A stretch of DNA of 64,000 nt from Clusia tigrina. Its lineage: Eukaryota; Arthropoda; Insecta; Diptera; Clusiidae. Below, piece after piece: positions 25,329 through 38,531 of this stretch (the stretch's first letter is position 1; each line of letters opens with the position of its first letter). Location of the stretch: assembly GCA_920105625.2 (NCBI GenBank), contig OV050030.1, positions 189,405,887-189,469,886 on the forward strand, given 5' to 3'. Below the pieces are notes generated by a model. The model did not search any database and was not told where the DNA came from. It saw only the letters and a program-made list of their open reading frames with translations. Both the position numbers and the translations under genes were made by a program.

Positions 25329-28288
25329 CACATTGTGGGGAAGTTCGAACACTAACGCCAGAGGTGAGTCAGTTTTAGACTTCATTATAGAGAATAAGCT
25401 TAGTGTCATAAATTTAGGCTCAGAGCCGACGTTTATAACACAAAATAGAAGGGAAGTGTTAGATATTACACTGACCTTCGATAATTTCGCGAACAATATA
25501 GATGGAGAGCGTCGAATGAAAATTCCTACTCTGACCATCGCTATATAGAATACGAATTGAACTTCCCAGTAGCTCCAGTTAAGACCTTTAGAAATATACG
25601 GAGAACGGACTGGGGGAAGTATAGGAAGACTCTCAGGGCCTCACTGTCAAGAAATCCCCCGTCTGATCCCACAGACCCTGTGGAATTCGACGAGTTGATC
25701 AATCAGGTAACCACGGCCCTGAAAAGTTAACTGACAGCCGGGTGCCCGGTTGTAAAACTGAGAGGCAAGGACAAACTACCTTGGTGGTCAATGGATTTAG
25801 ACCTTCTCCGGAAGTCCAATAGGCGGTTATTTAACAGGGCTAAAACTTCGGGTCTGCCCGCGGACTGGGAAGCCTACAAGGCTGAGCTAAAAATATACAA
25901 CAAAGCAACCAGAACTGCGCAGCAACAATCCTGGCAAAATTATTGTAGGGAGGTGGAAGAAACATCGGAAGCAGCTAGACTAAGAAGAATCCTAGCAATG
26001 ACACCACACAACCTGGGCTACCTTAAAGGTCCGGGTGATGTGTGGAGTGAATCGAGCGAGGAATCTTTGGCTCTTCTCTTAGATACGCATTTTCCAGGCA
26101 GTAGCACAGTGGGGGGTGATAACCCGACACCTAGGGGCAGGCAGTCTGAGATACGGAATGCGATAGTTACAGTCGAGAAAGTTCAGTGGGCCATTAACAC
26201 CTTTGGTCCATATAAATCTCCGGGTCCGGATGGAATTTATCCAGCTGAACTGCAACAATCACGGGACAAAATTACGCCCTGGGTTGTGACTGCAATTAGA
26301 AGCTGTCTTAACATGGGCTATATTCCGCTGAGATGGAGAGAAACGAAGGTTTCCTTCATACCCAAGGCAGGCAGGACAGCTCATGTAAATCCTAAAGACT
26401 TCAGACCAATGAGTCTCACGTCTTTCCTCCTAAAAACACTGGAGAGATTGATGGATGCACACTTACGGGAAGCTATACCAACTGGTAGAATCTCCTCGGT
26501 ACAACATGCATACACGAAGGGCAAATCGACAGAGACGGCGTTACACGTAATTATTGGTATAGTGGAAAAAGCCATCCAGCAGAAAGATTTCGCACTAGCG
26601 GCGTTCATTGACATAGAAGGCGCTTTCAACAACATAAATGCGAACGCCATTACGGGAGCGTTAGAAGCGCTGGGCGTCGATCCTAATATGGTAGCGATGG
26701 TAGAGATGATACTCGTCAGCAGAAAGGTAACTGCCAGCTTAGGTTCCCACACCTTACGCAGACAGGTCTGCAGAGGCACTCATCAGGGAGGAGTCCTCTC
26801 CCCCTGCTCTGGAATTTGGCGGTAAATTCATTACTGCTAGCCCTAGAGAGGGAGGGTTGCCATGTCGTCGCCTATGCTGATGACTTGGCAATTGTGAACA
26901 GAGGGAAATATCCAAACACTCTTATGGATATTTTGCGCTCTAGCATGGCCACGCTTACTGGTTGGACGGGAAGAAGGGGATTAGGGTTAAACCCTGATAA
27001 AATGGAATTAATCCTCTTTTCTAAGAAAAATATATCTCCTGAGGTCTCCCCGCTAACATACAAAGGTGTGGAAATTCCGATGAAGGAGACAGTTAGATAT
27101 TTGGGACTAGTACTAGATAGAAAACTTACCTGGAAACCCAATATTGAAGAAAGAGTCAGAAAGGCCAATATTGCTTTGTACACATGTAAAAAAAAACGGT
27201 CGGAATCAGGTGGGGGCTATCCCCACGAATTATGCACTGGCTATACATTTCGGTGGTCAGACCCATATTGCTATATGGAATACTGGTATGGTGGCCAGCC
27301 ACTCAGAAACAAAGCTATTTGCAGCTTCTGAGCAAGTTCCAAAGAACGGCTTTTTTATGCATCTCTGGTGCCTTAAGGACCACGCCTACTAAAGCTTTAG
27401 AAGTAATACTCAACCTACCTACATTAGAGCTGGTAGGGAAACAAGTGGCCGCCACATCAGCACTAAGGCTGAAATGTGCGGCGTTATGGCATGATCGGCA
27501 GATTGGTCACTCGACTATTGCGCATACCTGGAGTAGTTCTATCCAACACATTGATTACTCTATACCTAATCTCAACTTCGATAGGCACTTCCAGACATAT
27601 ATTCCATCTAGAAGAGAGTGGCAAACACCAATGCCATGGAGAAGGGGGGAACTTAATTTCCACACTGACGGATCCAAACTTGACTATATAGTCGGTTTTG
27701 GAGTTTTCTCAAAGGTTGCTCAGGAATGCCGGGCAGCCCTAAATGATATAAGTACCGTTTTCAGGGTACGCCTTATATGGGTTCCGGGGCACAGGGATAT
27801 TGAGGGGAACTGTAGGGCTGATGACTTAGCCAGACGGGGTACCAACCTTCCTTTATGCACGGACAGATGCCTGTAAACTGATGCTGAAGGATAGGGTCGT
27901 GCGTGAGACCAATGGGTCTTGGGCACAAGAGGGCACTTGCTTAACGACTAGGCTAATGTGGCCGGAACTTAATAGTAGGAAAACTAGAGACTTGCTTGCC
28001 CTGCCGAGAGAGAATATCTCTAAGGTCGTGGCATGTATAACTGGTCACTGGCTTTTCGGCAGACATGCTCTCAGGCTGGGAGTACTCTCTCATGAATACT
28101 GCAGAAGCTGTGGGGATGAGGAGGAGGAGGAGACTGCGGAACATCTCTTCTGTAGTTGCCCCGCTCTGGCTAGAAGCAGAGCGGGCTCTTTAGGCAAATA
28201 CGCTTTTAGCTCTCTTACAGAGGTGTCTAGCGCGAAGATCAAACAAATCCTGCGCTTTATTAGGGCTTCAAAATGGTTCGACGAGTGA
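25329..28288 (+). pseudogene. Element A pol, unit 3
   Basis: RT frame 25791-26825, VAYADD frame 26816-27331, RT connection/RNase H frame 27232-27876, zinc-finger frame 27881-28288. The A homopolymer near 27188 has nine A, as in unit 1, although the rest of the element resembles unit 2. The RNase H deletion is present near 27710. The 3' tail is at 28371-28388. Confidence 0.88.
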
Positions 28289-28388
28289 ATCGGAGGTGCG
28301 TTGTGGCGCGGTGGTATCACAATGGACCCATGGTGGTCTGAGTGAGCTTGTCCTTGGACTGGCTGCCACATTAACCTAACCTAACCTA

Positions 28389-29344
28389 GTGTATAAGCAG
28401 GTGATCTTTTACTAAAGAGAAGATTTAACAACTGAACTGTAGCTCGTGTTAACTCGCGCGGTTAAGTTCAATATAGTGTACTCAGGCTGCCAATAAGGCG
28501 CTCAGCTAACGTCCAGTGTTTGATTCAGTGAATAGAGTTCAGGCGGATATAAAGCGACTGGCAAACACACATATCTCCAAAATTTTTTGGGCAGCCGTTA
28601 GGATCCTACCAATATGTGAGGATACATGTCAGGATACTACCACAACAATTTTTCGCGCAACCGGTCTCAGGACCAAAAAAAAGGAGGAAACCCGGGTCGA
28701 GGAAACCCTGAAGCAGGACAAGCATCCTGTAACGAAACACCAACAAAAAGGCTCGAACATCGGACGGAGGAGCAATGCATTATCTTTATTGTAGCGTAGT
28801 GTAAGTAGACACTTCTTCGACCCTGAAGGCGCCATAGCGCTGGTAAAAAAGTTGAAGCCTACAGGCGCCATTGCGCTGTTGCACACAACTCTGTCTTGGC
28901 AAGCATAAAGCGTCAGTATGATCGGATGGTATATAAGTCAGCTTGTTTTTTTTAATAGGGGTTTATGTGTGTCTGAAATATTTACATGTAATCAAACATA
29001 ATAAGCATAATGTATTATTAGGCAGCATCATGGGTTGTTGCATCATAGTTTATATAATTTCCGAAACTACAAACTACATATAAATGCTTAATTAATGTTT
29101 TGCATGGAAAAGGAGAATGAAAAAGTGAAATTTGCGTTAAAAACTGATACGTGCCTTAAGCGGTGTCAATTGTTTTATATATTTATTAGTTAATTAAACG
29201 CAGTACATAATTGTTAGAATAACTTACGTCTTTCCACACTGGTAATTTATTTAAGAAGGAAGAGTAAAAGCATACTACAAAAGTATTGTCTGTCAAGTAT
29301 GACAGCTATGTGTTGAGAACTCAATTGATTATCATGGTTGCATT
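28389..29344. other. Spacer of unit 4, no gene recognised
   Basis: 956 bp. Private changes include cccgggtcgagg near 28691 and ccacactgg near 29235. No gene is seen. Confidence 0.6.
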
Positions 29345-31230
29345 TCAAATACAATACTCCCACTTAATCAATGAGTTGAATAATTCAAATAGAAAATAGA
29401 AAATATTAAGCTCCATTTCTTTTATGCAAAATAAATGTTTTTCAATTGACACGGCTTTAGTCAAATTATCTGCAATCATTTCATTAGTGCTTACTTTGAT
29501 AATTTTAACCAGGCCCTTACTTATGTAATCTCTTATAAAATGATGGCGAATCGCAATGTGTTTCACCCTAGGACTAAACATTCCAGTTTCTGTTAAGTCG
29601 ACGGCTCCTTTGTTATCACAGTGTAACTCCAGTGGCGGCGTACCGTCTTAATTATTTTATCCTTTAACTGATTAAGCCACAATGCTTCTTGTGTCGCTGC
29701 TGATAAGCTCATATACTCTGCCACTGTTGACTGCTTTTTACTTGCCCATGTTATCGCTGCATTCTGCAAAAGAAATACATAGCCAGTACAGGATTTAAAG
29801 TCCTGAAAGCTGTGATCCCCAATCAGATTCAGCATACCCGCATAGACTGTCATTTTCCCTTTTATATCTAAGTTTGATATTTAGTGTACCTTTCAAATAT
29901 CTCATTACTCTTTTCACCCCTTTCCAGTGCGCCATTCCAGGGTTTTTATTAAACTGACTTAAATTGGTGATACTAAACGAAATATCTGGACGCGTGCACT
30001 AATACTACCAATGGCCTCCTGATATGGGATCGTCTGCATTTTCTCATGCTCATCTTCAGTCGACGGACACATTTCTGCAGTAAGTTTTTGATTTGGATCA
30101 CTTGGTATCTTCACCGGATCCCAATCAAACATATTAAATTTACGCAGAATCAATTCTGTATACTTTTGTTGACCTAGACTGATGATTCCTTTATCATAAT
30201 TGTAGTTTATTCGAATTCCAGGAACGTTCGTTACTGTGCCTAGATCCTTCATGCGAAAATGCTTCTTCAATGTTGATTTAAGTTGATCTTTCCATGGAGA
30301 GTTATTAAAAAATATCAATAAATCATCGACATACACAGCAACAACCATAATAAAATTTTCTTTGTGTCGTACATTAACACAGGAATCGGTTTTACATCGC
30401 TTATACCCTGCACGCTCCAGTACTTCGTTGAATTTAAGATTCCACTGTCTGCTGGCCTGCTTCAGACCATACAAAGCTTTATTTAATTTGCATACACGCC
30501 CTCTTTTGTCGTCATATGCTTCAGGCTAATGCATATAAAGTATCTCGTGAATATCACCTTGCAAAAACGCTGTCACGACGTCCATTTGCTCGATTTTCTA
30601 GCCAAATTCTGCTGCCATCGCCATTAACATTCGAATCGATTAATATCGAACTACTGGCGAAAAAGTATGCACGTAGTCGACGCCTTCACGCTGACTATAG
30701 CCTTTTGCCACAATTCGCGCCTTGTATCGCACAATTTCACCTTTTGAGTCAGTTTTTCTTATAAAGACCCACTTGCAATTGATGGCTTTATGACCTATCA
30801 GGTAAATGTGTTATATTCCAGGTTCCATTATCAATAAGCGATCGATACTCTTCGTCCATTGCAGCTGTCCACTGCAATTTTTCACTCCCACGATTAATCG
30901 CTATCATTGCCTACGTCCAATCTGCTGTCATCTACATCATCATACAAAGATTCTTCTGTACTGCTAATCGTTTCATCAACATTGTCATTGTGCTCTTCAA
31001 ATTGATCACGTTCATTTGAGCACGCCATTTGAGCTACTGTTTGCCGAACTATCTGATTCAAAAATATCCGCAGCAAATTGGAAAATTTTGTTATTAGAAT
31101 TTTCACCAAGTTAGTTGAAATGCTCAATAAAATTCACTCTGCTTATAATCACTTTATGGGTTTCCTTGTCCATTAAGCGATATCCCTTTTGTGCCTCGGA
31201 ATATCCAACGAATAGATATTCTTTTGACTA
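29345..31230 (-). pseudogene. Copia-like pol fragment, unit 4 (extra nonsense codon)
   Basis: The RT frame is shortened to 30474-29959 because a minus-strand TAG replaces CAG at 30526-30528, within the MHQPEAY part. RNase H frames are 29853-29593 and 29581-29345. The linker (31127-30894) has Asp-to-Glu (FEEHNDN), shared with unit 5. Three bases (act) are missing near 31137. Confidence 0.9.
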
Positions 31231-33651
31231 CGAGAAGGCAGGAGGTAATTGACGTCACCCTGTCAAATCCAAGACTAGGATGGTCGATCAACAACTGGAG
31301 GGTCCTCGCCGAAGACTCGTGCTCGGACCACTGATACATTGAGTTTCAGTGTGGCGAGCAGGCGCAGATGCCATTGCCCACCAGAAACCCAAAAAAAACA
31401 GACTGTCCAAAGTTCAGGGAGGCACTGCGTAGCAATTACGTGACGCCACTGAAACTTCGCAAGGAGCAAAACATTGAGGCGGCTGTTGAACATCTCAACA
31501 CCGCTCTAACAAACAGCTTCGAGCTAGCCTGTCCAACTAGACCTCCTATTAGCTGGACTCCTGTTCCATGGTGGAATCAAGAGCTTCAGACCTATTAGTA
31601 TGACCTTGTTCATGCTAAAGAGTTTAGAACGGCTGGTGGAGCTTCGGATACGTAGGGAGTTTCTGAAGACACATCCACTCTCTCCATTTCAGCATGCCTA
31701 TCAAAGCGGAAAATCCTGCGAGACGGCTCTGCAAAACCTTGTTGGAAGGATAGAGCGAGCCATCGACAGGAAAGAATACGCAATAGGCATCTTTGTGGAC
31801 ATAGAGGGTGCGTTTGACAATGTTACTTTCGACAGTATGTGCGGCTCTGCTAGGCGGCATGGCGTACATCGGGCTCTAGTAAAATGGATACGTTCAATGC
31901 TGGCCCAGAGAATCATAATGGTGCGGGCGGAGGAAGATATGCTGGTGTCGTCTGGGGTTAATAGAGGCTGTGCCCAAGGTGGCGTACAGTCTCCGTTGCT
32001 CTGGTGCATGGTAATCGAACCCCTGCTTAACGCCATTAATGACTCGGGTGTATACGCTCAGGCATATGCGGATGATGTTGGCTGTCTTGTAACAGGTCCA
32101 TCCCTTATGAATGTCTGCTGAAGGGTGCAGAGAACTCTGGATATGATTGACACTTGGTGCAGTGCGAATGGGCTATCGGCTAATCCTGTCAAGACTGGCA
32201 TTTTCCAGTTTCCCAGAAGGAGAAAGCTTGATGGACTTATTCTGCCTACACTAAAAGGAGTCACTATCCAGCTATCCAAGGAAATCAAATATCTTGGAGT
32301 CATCGTTGATAACAAACTTCTTTGGAAAACACATGTCGAACTGAAGACATCCAAAGCACTGTCAGTTTTCTGGCAGTGTAAGGGTATTTTTGGTAAGACA
32401 TGGGGTCTTTCCCCTCGTAAGGTCCTAGGGATCTATACAGCTATAGTAAGACCTATTATCACCTATGCATCGATGGTTTGGATGAGCAGACTCTCTCTTG
32501 TAGGGGTCAAAAAAGCTCTATCAAGACTACAACGTACTGCGGCCATATGTGGTACCGGAGCATTTCCGACTACTCCAGGCCCGGCACTTGATGCTTTGGT
32601 GAATCTCCCGCCACTAGATGTCTTCACCCGCGGAGAGGCCGTTCAGGCCATCTGCAGAGTGAAACATAGTGGCCACTGGTATGGGTGTATTCGATATTGG
32701 ACAACGGCGCAGGCACTGACATCGATTCTGCAATCCTGTCTATGCCCCCGGACTCCATGTCATCAACCGTCATACTAGAAAAGCGGTGCAATGCGTTGCT
32801 GCTAGAGGCTCGTTCATGGTTAGACCCCGAGAACGAGCCCGGCAAACACTGCTGCCGTGTATTCACTGATGGCTCCAGGACTAAAGACGGTTCAGGTTCT
32901 GGTGTCTTCATGGAACCCGTCGGTTCTTTGCCTTGGTCTGCATGCATCTGTGTTTGAGGCGGAGGTGTATGCGATACTTGAGGCAATGGACTTTGTTGTG
33001 GAAAACAGGTGGAAAGGCAAATCTATTTGTGTGACAGCAAAGCTGCGCTCATGGCCTTGGATAGTCCTACCACCACTTCCACGATAGTCAGGTCCTGCAA
33101 ATCCAGGCTAAATTATGTTGGAAAACATAATAGTCTGACGCTGACTTGGGTACCGGGACATGCTGGCATTGCGGGTAACGAGACCTCTGACTATTTGGCT
33201 AGGATGAGCTCTGAGGCTGTTTTTTCTTTTTTTTTATTATTGTCCCTGAGCCTGTTCTAAAACTCCCTTCTGCTGTCTTCAAAGCCACTGCAAAGAAGTG
33301 GGTTGTTTCGACCCACAAGCGAGCTTGGCGGGCTGAGAGAGGCTGCGGATGGACGAACATTGTGCTACCTGTTATCTCTGACCAATGGTCGCGGTTCCTT
33401 CTTTAGGTAGGAGGGAATGCAGGCTGTAGGTTGGCGTGATGACGGGGCACTTTCTATGGGCTACGCACATGGAAAGGATTGGCATATCAGACAGTGCGCT
33501 GTGCCCAGCCCGTGGAGAAGAAGACGAGACGGCGGACCATTTCCTTTGCGTCTGCCCTGCCTTTGCTCGAATCAGGTTTGGGATTTTTGGCACTGATGTG
33601 CTGAGGAGTAACCAACATGGCTCCTTGGGGTTGAAGCGTAAGTTTCGTTGA
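31231..33651 (+). pseudogene. Element B pol, unit 4 (less deleted form)
   Basis: This copy and unit 5 keep 29 bp at about 31566-31594 (reading PWWNQEL), just before the FRPIS-type RT region, so they preserve an earlier state of the endonuclease-to-RT deletion junction. RT palm frame 31600-32121 (FVDIEGAFDN, then Val instead of Ala; YADD), thumb frame 32125-32778 with GIFQF, RNase H pieces 32685-33260, zinc-finger frame 33436-33651. Confidence 0.85.
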
Positions 33652-33908
33652 AACGTAAATTTTCGCAAGATAGTTCTAGGAACCTCTATTCCATCTAGAC
33701 CGATAGTGCGTGGCGAAGAGTCACATCCTGCCCGAAGTAACCCTGCTATTTATAACAGAACACTATGGATCTAGACTGAGGGTCAATAAACACCTCAACG
33801 GATACAGGGTGCGGAGGATCAAACCTCTATAAAAAACCTCTGGGTTGGAGTATGATGCCATACGACCCGTGTCGATGCTCAGCCTGGCTGGGAACCAGGT
33901 AAAAAAAA

Positions 33909-34515
33909 AATAGCCCAGTCTCTAACGGAGTGCTCCGGATACTTGGCGTCCTCCGGTTCTATCTAGCCTTACTCGCGCACACGGACCTCTGCGCGAGTGG
34001 ACCTCTCTTGTCCGATACTCGTGCGGTCAGGGGGCTACCCCCGCCCGCAGGCCGTAGAGGGGCACAGCAGCTCAAAGACAGTTGCTGGGGTAAACCAGGG
34101 GGAGTCGTTTAAACCCGTTCGTCCGTCAAAGCAGGCCTATTATGATAGGAAGGCGGCCATGAGGGTCATGGCCAAATATGAGACTCTACCCACGGACCAG
34201 CTCATTGAGGAGCAGGCCAAATCGGTAGAGTGGGCAAGGGGGGTGCTATCCGGCTTGGGTGAACCGGCGGGTACAGCCCCAAAGAGGCAACGTTCGGCTG
34301 AAGAGGCGGGTGAGGTCGCTAAAAGACAAAAAGTCGGCGGCCAGAAATACCCATCCTACAGCGAAGTTGTCAAAGGTGGGGGTGAGATGCTGGCCATCAT
34401 TGACCGGAAGGAGGAGGAAGGGGTCATACCCAAAGAGAAGTGGAGGTGGGTGGAGCAAGCGATTGCCGAAGTCTACCTCCAAGTCTTAGAGGAAAATCCT
34501 GGAAAAAGCACACAA
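33909..34515 (+). pseudogene. Element A ORF1 remnant, unit 4
   Basis: Six G near 34238 keep the frame open from about 33997 to the endonuclease junction, as in unit 1. The start hairpin is at 33971-33998. Confidence 0.75.
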
Positions 34516-37474
34516 CACATTGTGGGGAAGTTCGAACACTAACGCCAGAGGTGAGTCAGTTTTAGACTTCATTATAGAGAATAAGCTTAGTGTCATAAAT
34601 TTAGGCTCAGAGCCGACGTTTATAACACAAAATAGAAGGGAAGTGTTAGATATTACACTGACCTTCGATAATTTCGCGAACAATATAGATGGAGAGCGTC
34701 GAATGAAAATTCCTACTCTGACCATCGCTATATAGAATACGAATTGAACTTCCCAGTAGCTCCAGTTAAGACCTTTAGAAATATACGGAGAACGGACTGG
34801 GGGAAGTATAGGAAGACTCTCAGGGCCTCACTGTCAAGAAATCCCCCGTCTGATCCCACAGACCCTGTGGAATTCGACGAGTTGATCAATCAGGTAACCA
34901 CGGCCCTGAAAAGTTAACTGACAGCCGGGTGCCCGGTTGTAAAACTGAGAGGCAAGGACAAACTACCTTGGTGGTCAATGGATTTAGACCTTCTCCGGAA
35001 GTCCAATAGGCGGTTATTTAACAGGGCTAAAACTTCGGGTCTGCCCGCGGACTGGGAAGCCTACAAGGCTGAGCTAAAAATATACAACAAAGCAACCAGA
35101 ACTGCGCAGCAACAATCCTGGCAAAATTATTGTAGGGATGTGGAAGAAACATCGGAAGCAGCTAGACTAAGAAGAATCCTAGCAATGACACCACACAACC
35201 TGGGCTACCTTAAAGGTCCGGGTGATGTGTGGAGTGAATCGAGCGAGGAATCTTTGGCTCTTCTCTTAGATACGCATTTTCCAGGCAGTAGCACAGTGGA
35301 GGGTGATAACCCGACACCTAGGGGCAGGCAGTCTGAGATACGGAATGCGATAGTTACAGTCGAGAAAGTTCAGTGGGCCATTAACACCTTTGGTCCATAT
35401 AAATCTCCGGGTCCGGATGGAATTTATCCAGCTGAACTGCAACAATCACGGGACAAAATTACGCCCTGGGTTGTGACTGCAATTAGAAGCTGTCTTAACA
35501 TGGGCTATATTCCGCTGAGATGGAGAGAAACGAAGGTTTCCTTCATACCCAAGGCAGGCAGGTCAGCTCATGTAAATCCTAAAGACTTCAGACCAATGAG
35601 TCTCACGTCTTTCCTCCTAAAAACACTGGAGAGATTGATGGATGCACACTTACGGGAAGCTATACCAACTGGTAGAATCTCCTCGGTACAACATGCATAC
35701 ACGAAGGGCAAATCGACAGAGACGGCGTTACACGTAATTATTGGTATAGTGGAAAAAGCCATCCAGCAGAAAGATTTCGCACTAGCGGCGTTCATTGACA
35801 TAGAAGGCGCTTTCAACAACATAAATGCGAACGCCATTACGGGAGCGTTAGAAGCGCTGGGCGTCGATCCTAATATGGTAGCGATGGTAGAGATGATACT
35901 CGTCAGCAGAAAGGTAACTGCCAGCTTAGGTTCCCACACCTTACGCAGACAGGTCTGCAGAGGCACTCATCAGGGAGGAGTCCTCTCCCCCTGCTCTGGA
36001 ATTTGGCGGTAAATTCATTACTGCTAGCCCTAGAGAGGGAGGGTTGCCATGTCGTCGCCTATGCTGATGACTTGGCAATTGTGAACAGAGGGAAATATCC
36101 AAACACTCTTATGGATATTTTGCGCTCTAGCATGGCCACGCTTACTGGTTGGACGGGAAGAAGGGGATTAGGGTTAAACCCTGATAAAATGGAATTAATC
36201 CTCTTTTCTAAGAAAAATATATCTCCTGAGGTCTCCCCGCTAACATACAAAGGTGTGGAAATTCCGATGAAGGAGACAGTTAGATATTTGGGACTAGTAC
36301 TAGATAGAAAACTTACCTGGAAACCCAATATTGAAGAAAGAGTCAGAAAGGCCAATATTGCTTTGTACACATGTAAAAAAAACGGTCGGAATCAGGTGGG
36401 GGCTATCCCCACGAATTATGCACTGGCTATAGATTTCGGTGGTCAGACCCATATTGCTATATGGAATACTGGTATGGTGGCCAGCCACTCAGAAACAAAG
36501 CTATTTGAAGCTTCTGAGCAAGTTCCAAAGAACGGCTTTTTTATGCATCTCTGGTGCCTTAAGGACCACGCCTACTAAAGCTTTAGAAGTAATACTCAAC
36601 CTACCTACATTAGAGGTGGTAGGGAAACAAGTGGCCGCCACATCAGCACTAAGGCTGAAATGTGCGGCGTTATGGCATGATCGGCAGATTGGTCACTCGA
36701 CTATTGCGCATACCTGGAGTAGTTCTATCCAACACATTGATTACTCTATACCTAATCTCAACTTCGATAGGCACTTCCAGACATATATTCCATCTAGAAG
36801 AGAGTGGCAAACACCAATGCCATGGAGAAGGGGGGAACTTAATTTCCACACTGACGGATCCAAACTTGACTATATAGTCGGTTTTGGAGTTTTCTCAAAG
36901 GTTGCTCAGGAATGCCGGGCAGCCCTAAATGATATAAGTACCGTTTTCAGGGTACGCCTTATATGGGTTCCGGGGCACAGGGATATTGAGGGGAACTGTA
37001 GGGCTGATGACTTAGCCAGACGGGGTACCAACCTTCCTTTATGCACGGACAGATGCCTGTAAACTGATGCTGAAGGATAGGGTCGTGCGTGAGACCAATG
37101 GGTCTTGGGCACAAGAGGGCACTTGCTTAACGACTAGGCTAATGTGGCCGGAACTTAATAGTAGGAAAACTAGAGACTTGCTTGCCCTGCCGAGAGAGAA
37201 TATCTCTAAGGTCGTGGCATGTATAACTGGTCACTGGCTTTTCGGCAGACATGCTCTCAGGCTGGGAGTACTCTCTCATGAATACTGCAGAAGCTGTGGG
37301 GATGAGGAGGAGGAGGAGACTGCGGAACATCTCTTCTGTAGTTGCCCCGCTCTGGCTAGAAGCAGAGCGGGCTCTTTAGGCAAATACGCTTTTAGCTCTC
37401 TTACAGAGGTGTCTAGCGCGAAGATCAAACAAATCCTGCGCTTTATTAGGGCTTCAAAATGGTTCGACGAGTGA
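34516..37474 (+). pseudogene. Element A pol, unit 4
   Basis: RT frame 34978-36012, VAYADD frame 36003-36578, RNase H frame 36439-37062, zinc-finger frame 37067-37474. Thr-to-Ser in AGRSAHV is shared with unit 5. His-to-Asp at about 36431 is private. Eight A in the RT homopolymer. The RNase H deletion is present near 36895. The 3' tail is at 37557-37574. Confidence 0.88.
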
Positions 37475-37574
37475 ATCGGAGGTGCGTTGTGGCGCGGTGG
37501 TATCACAATGGACCCATGGTGGTCTGAGTGAGCTTGTCCTTGGACTGGCTGCCACATTAACCTAACCTAACCTA

Positions 37575-38531
37575 GTGTATAAGCAGGTGATCTTTTACTA
37601 AAGAGAAGATTTAACAACTGAACTGTAGCTCGTGTTAACTCGCGCGGTTAAGTTCAATATAGTGTACTCAGGCTGCCAATAAGGCGCTCAGCTAACGTCC
37701 AGTGTTTGATTCAGTGAATAGAGTTCAGGCGGATATAAAGCGACTGGCAAACACACATATCTCCAAAATTTTTTGGGCAGCCGTTAGGATCCTACCAATA
37801 TGTGAGGATACATGTCAGGATACTACCACAACAATTTTTCGCGCAACCGGTCTCAGGACCAAAAAAAAAGGAGGAAACCCAGGGCGAGGAAACCCTGAAG
37901 CAGGACAAGCATCCTGTAACGAAACACCAACAAAAAGGCTCGAACATCGGACGGAGGAGCAATGCATTATCTTTATTGTAGCGTAGTGTAAGTAGACACT
38001 TCTTCGACCCTGAAGGCGCCATAGCGCTGGTAAAAAAGTTGAAGCCTACAGGCGCCATTGCGCTGTTGCACACAACTCTGTCTTGGCAAGCATAAAGCGT
38101 CAGTATGATCGGATGGTATATAAGTCAGCTTGTTTTTTTTAATAGGGGTTTATGTGTGTCTGAAATATTTACATGTAATCAAACATAATAAGCATAATGT
38201 ATTATTAGGCAGCATCATGGGTTGTTGCATCATAGTTTATATAATTTCCGAAACTACAAACTACATATAAATGCTTAATTAATGTTTTGCATGGAAAAGG
38301 AGAATGAAAAAGTGAAATTTGCGTTAAAAACTGATACGTGCCTTAAGCGGTGTCAATTGTTTTATATATTTATTAGTTAATTAAACGCAGTACATAATTG
38401 TTAGAATAACTTACGTCTTTCCACGCTGGTAATTTATTTAAGAAGGAAGAGTAAAAGCATACTACAAAAGTATTGTCTGTCAAGTATGACAGCTATGTGT
38501 TGAGAACTCAATTGATTATCATGGTTGCATT
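37575..38531. other. Spacer of unit 5, no gene recognised
   Basis: 957 bp, with the extra A in the run near 37861 also seen in unit 3. No gene is seen. Confidence 0.6.

Larger units (their letters stand above)
18325..27488. repeat. Array unit 3
   Basis: Length 9164 bp. Shares the 4-bp insertion (near 22124), the 29-bp deletion, five G in ORF1 and eight T with unit 2, but has nine A in the RT homopolymer (near 27188) like unit 1. Private changes include gcagagtgg near 19012, an extra A in the spacer run near 19511, and gaggggga near 23772. Confidence 0.95.
27489..36674. repeat. Array unit 4
   Basis: Length 9186 bp. Keeps the 29 bp near 31566-31594 that units 1-3 have lost, lacks the tcgg insertion, has six G in ORF1 (near 34238) and eight A in the RT run. 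Private changes include a C-to-T change on the minus strand that creates a TAG in copia RT at 30526-30528, cccgggtcgagg in the spacer near 28691, and loss of 3 bp (act) near 31137. Confidence 0.95.
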
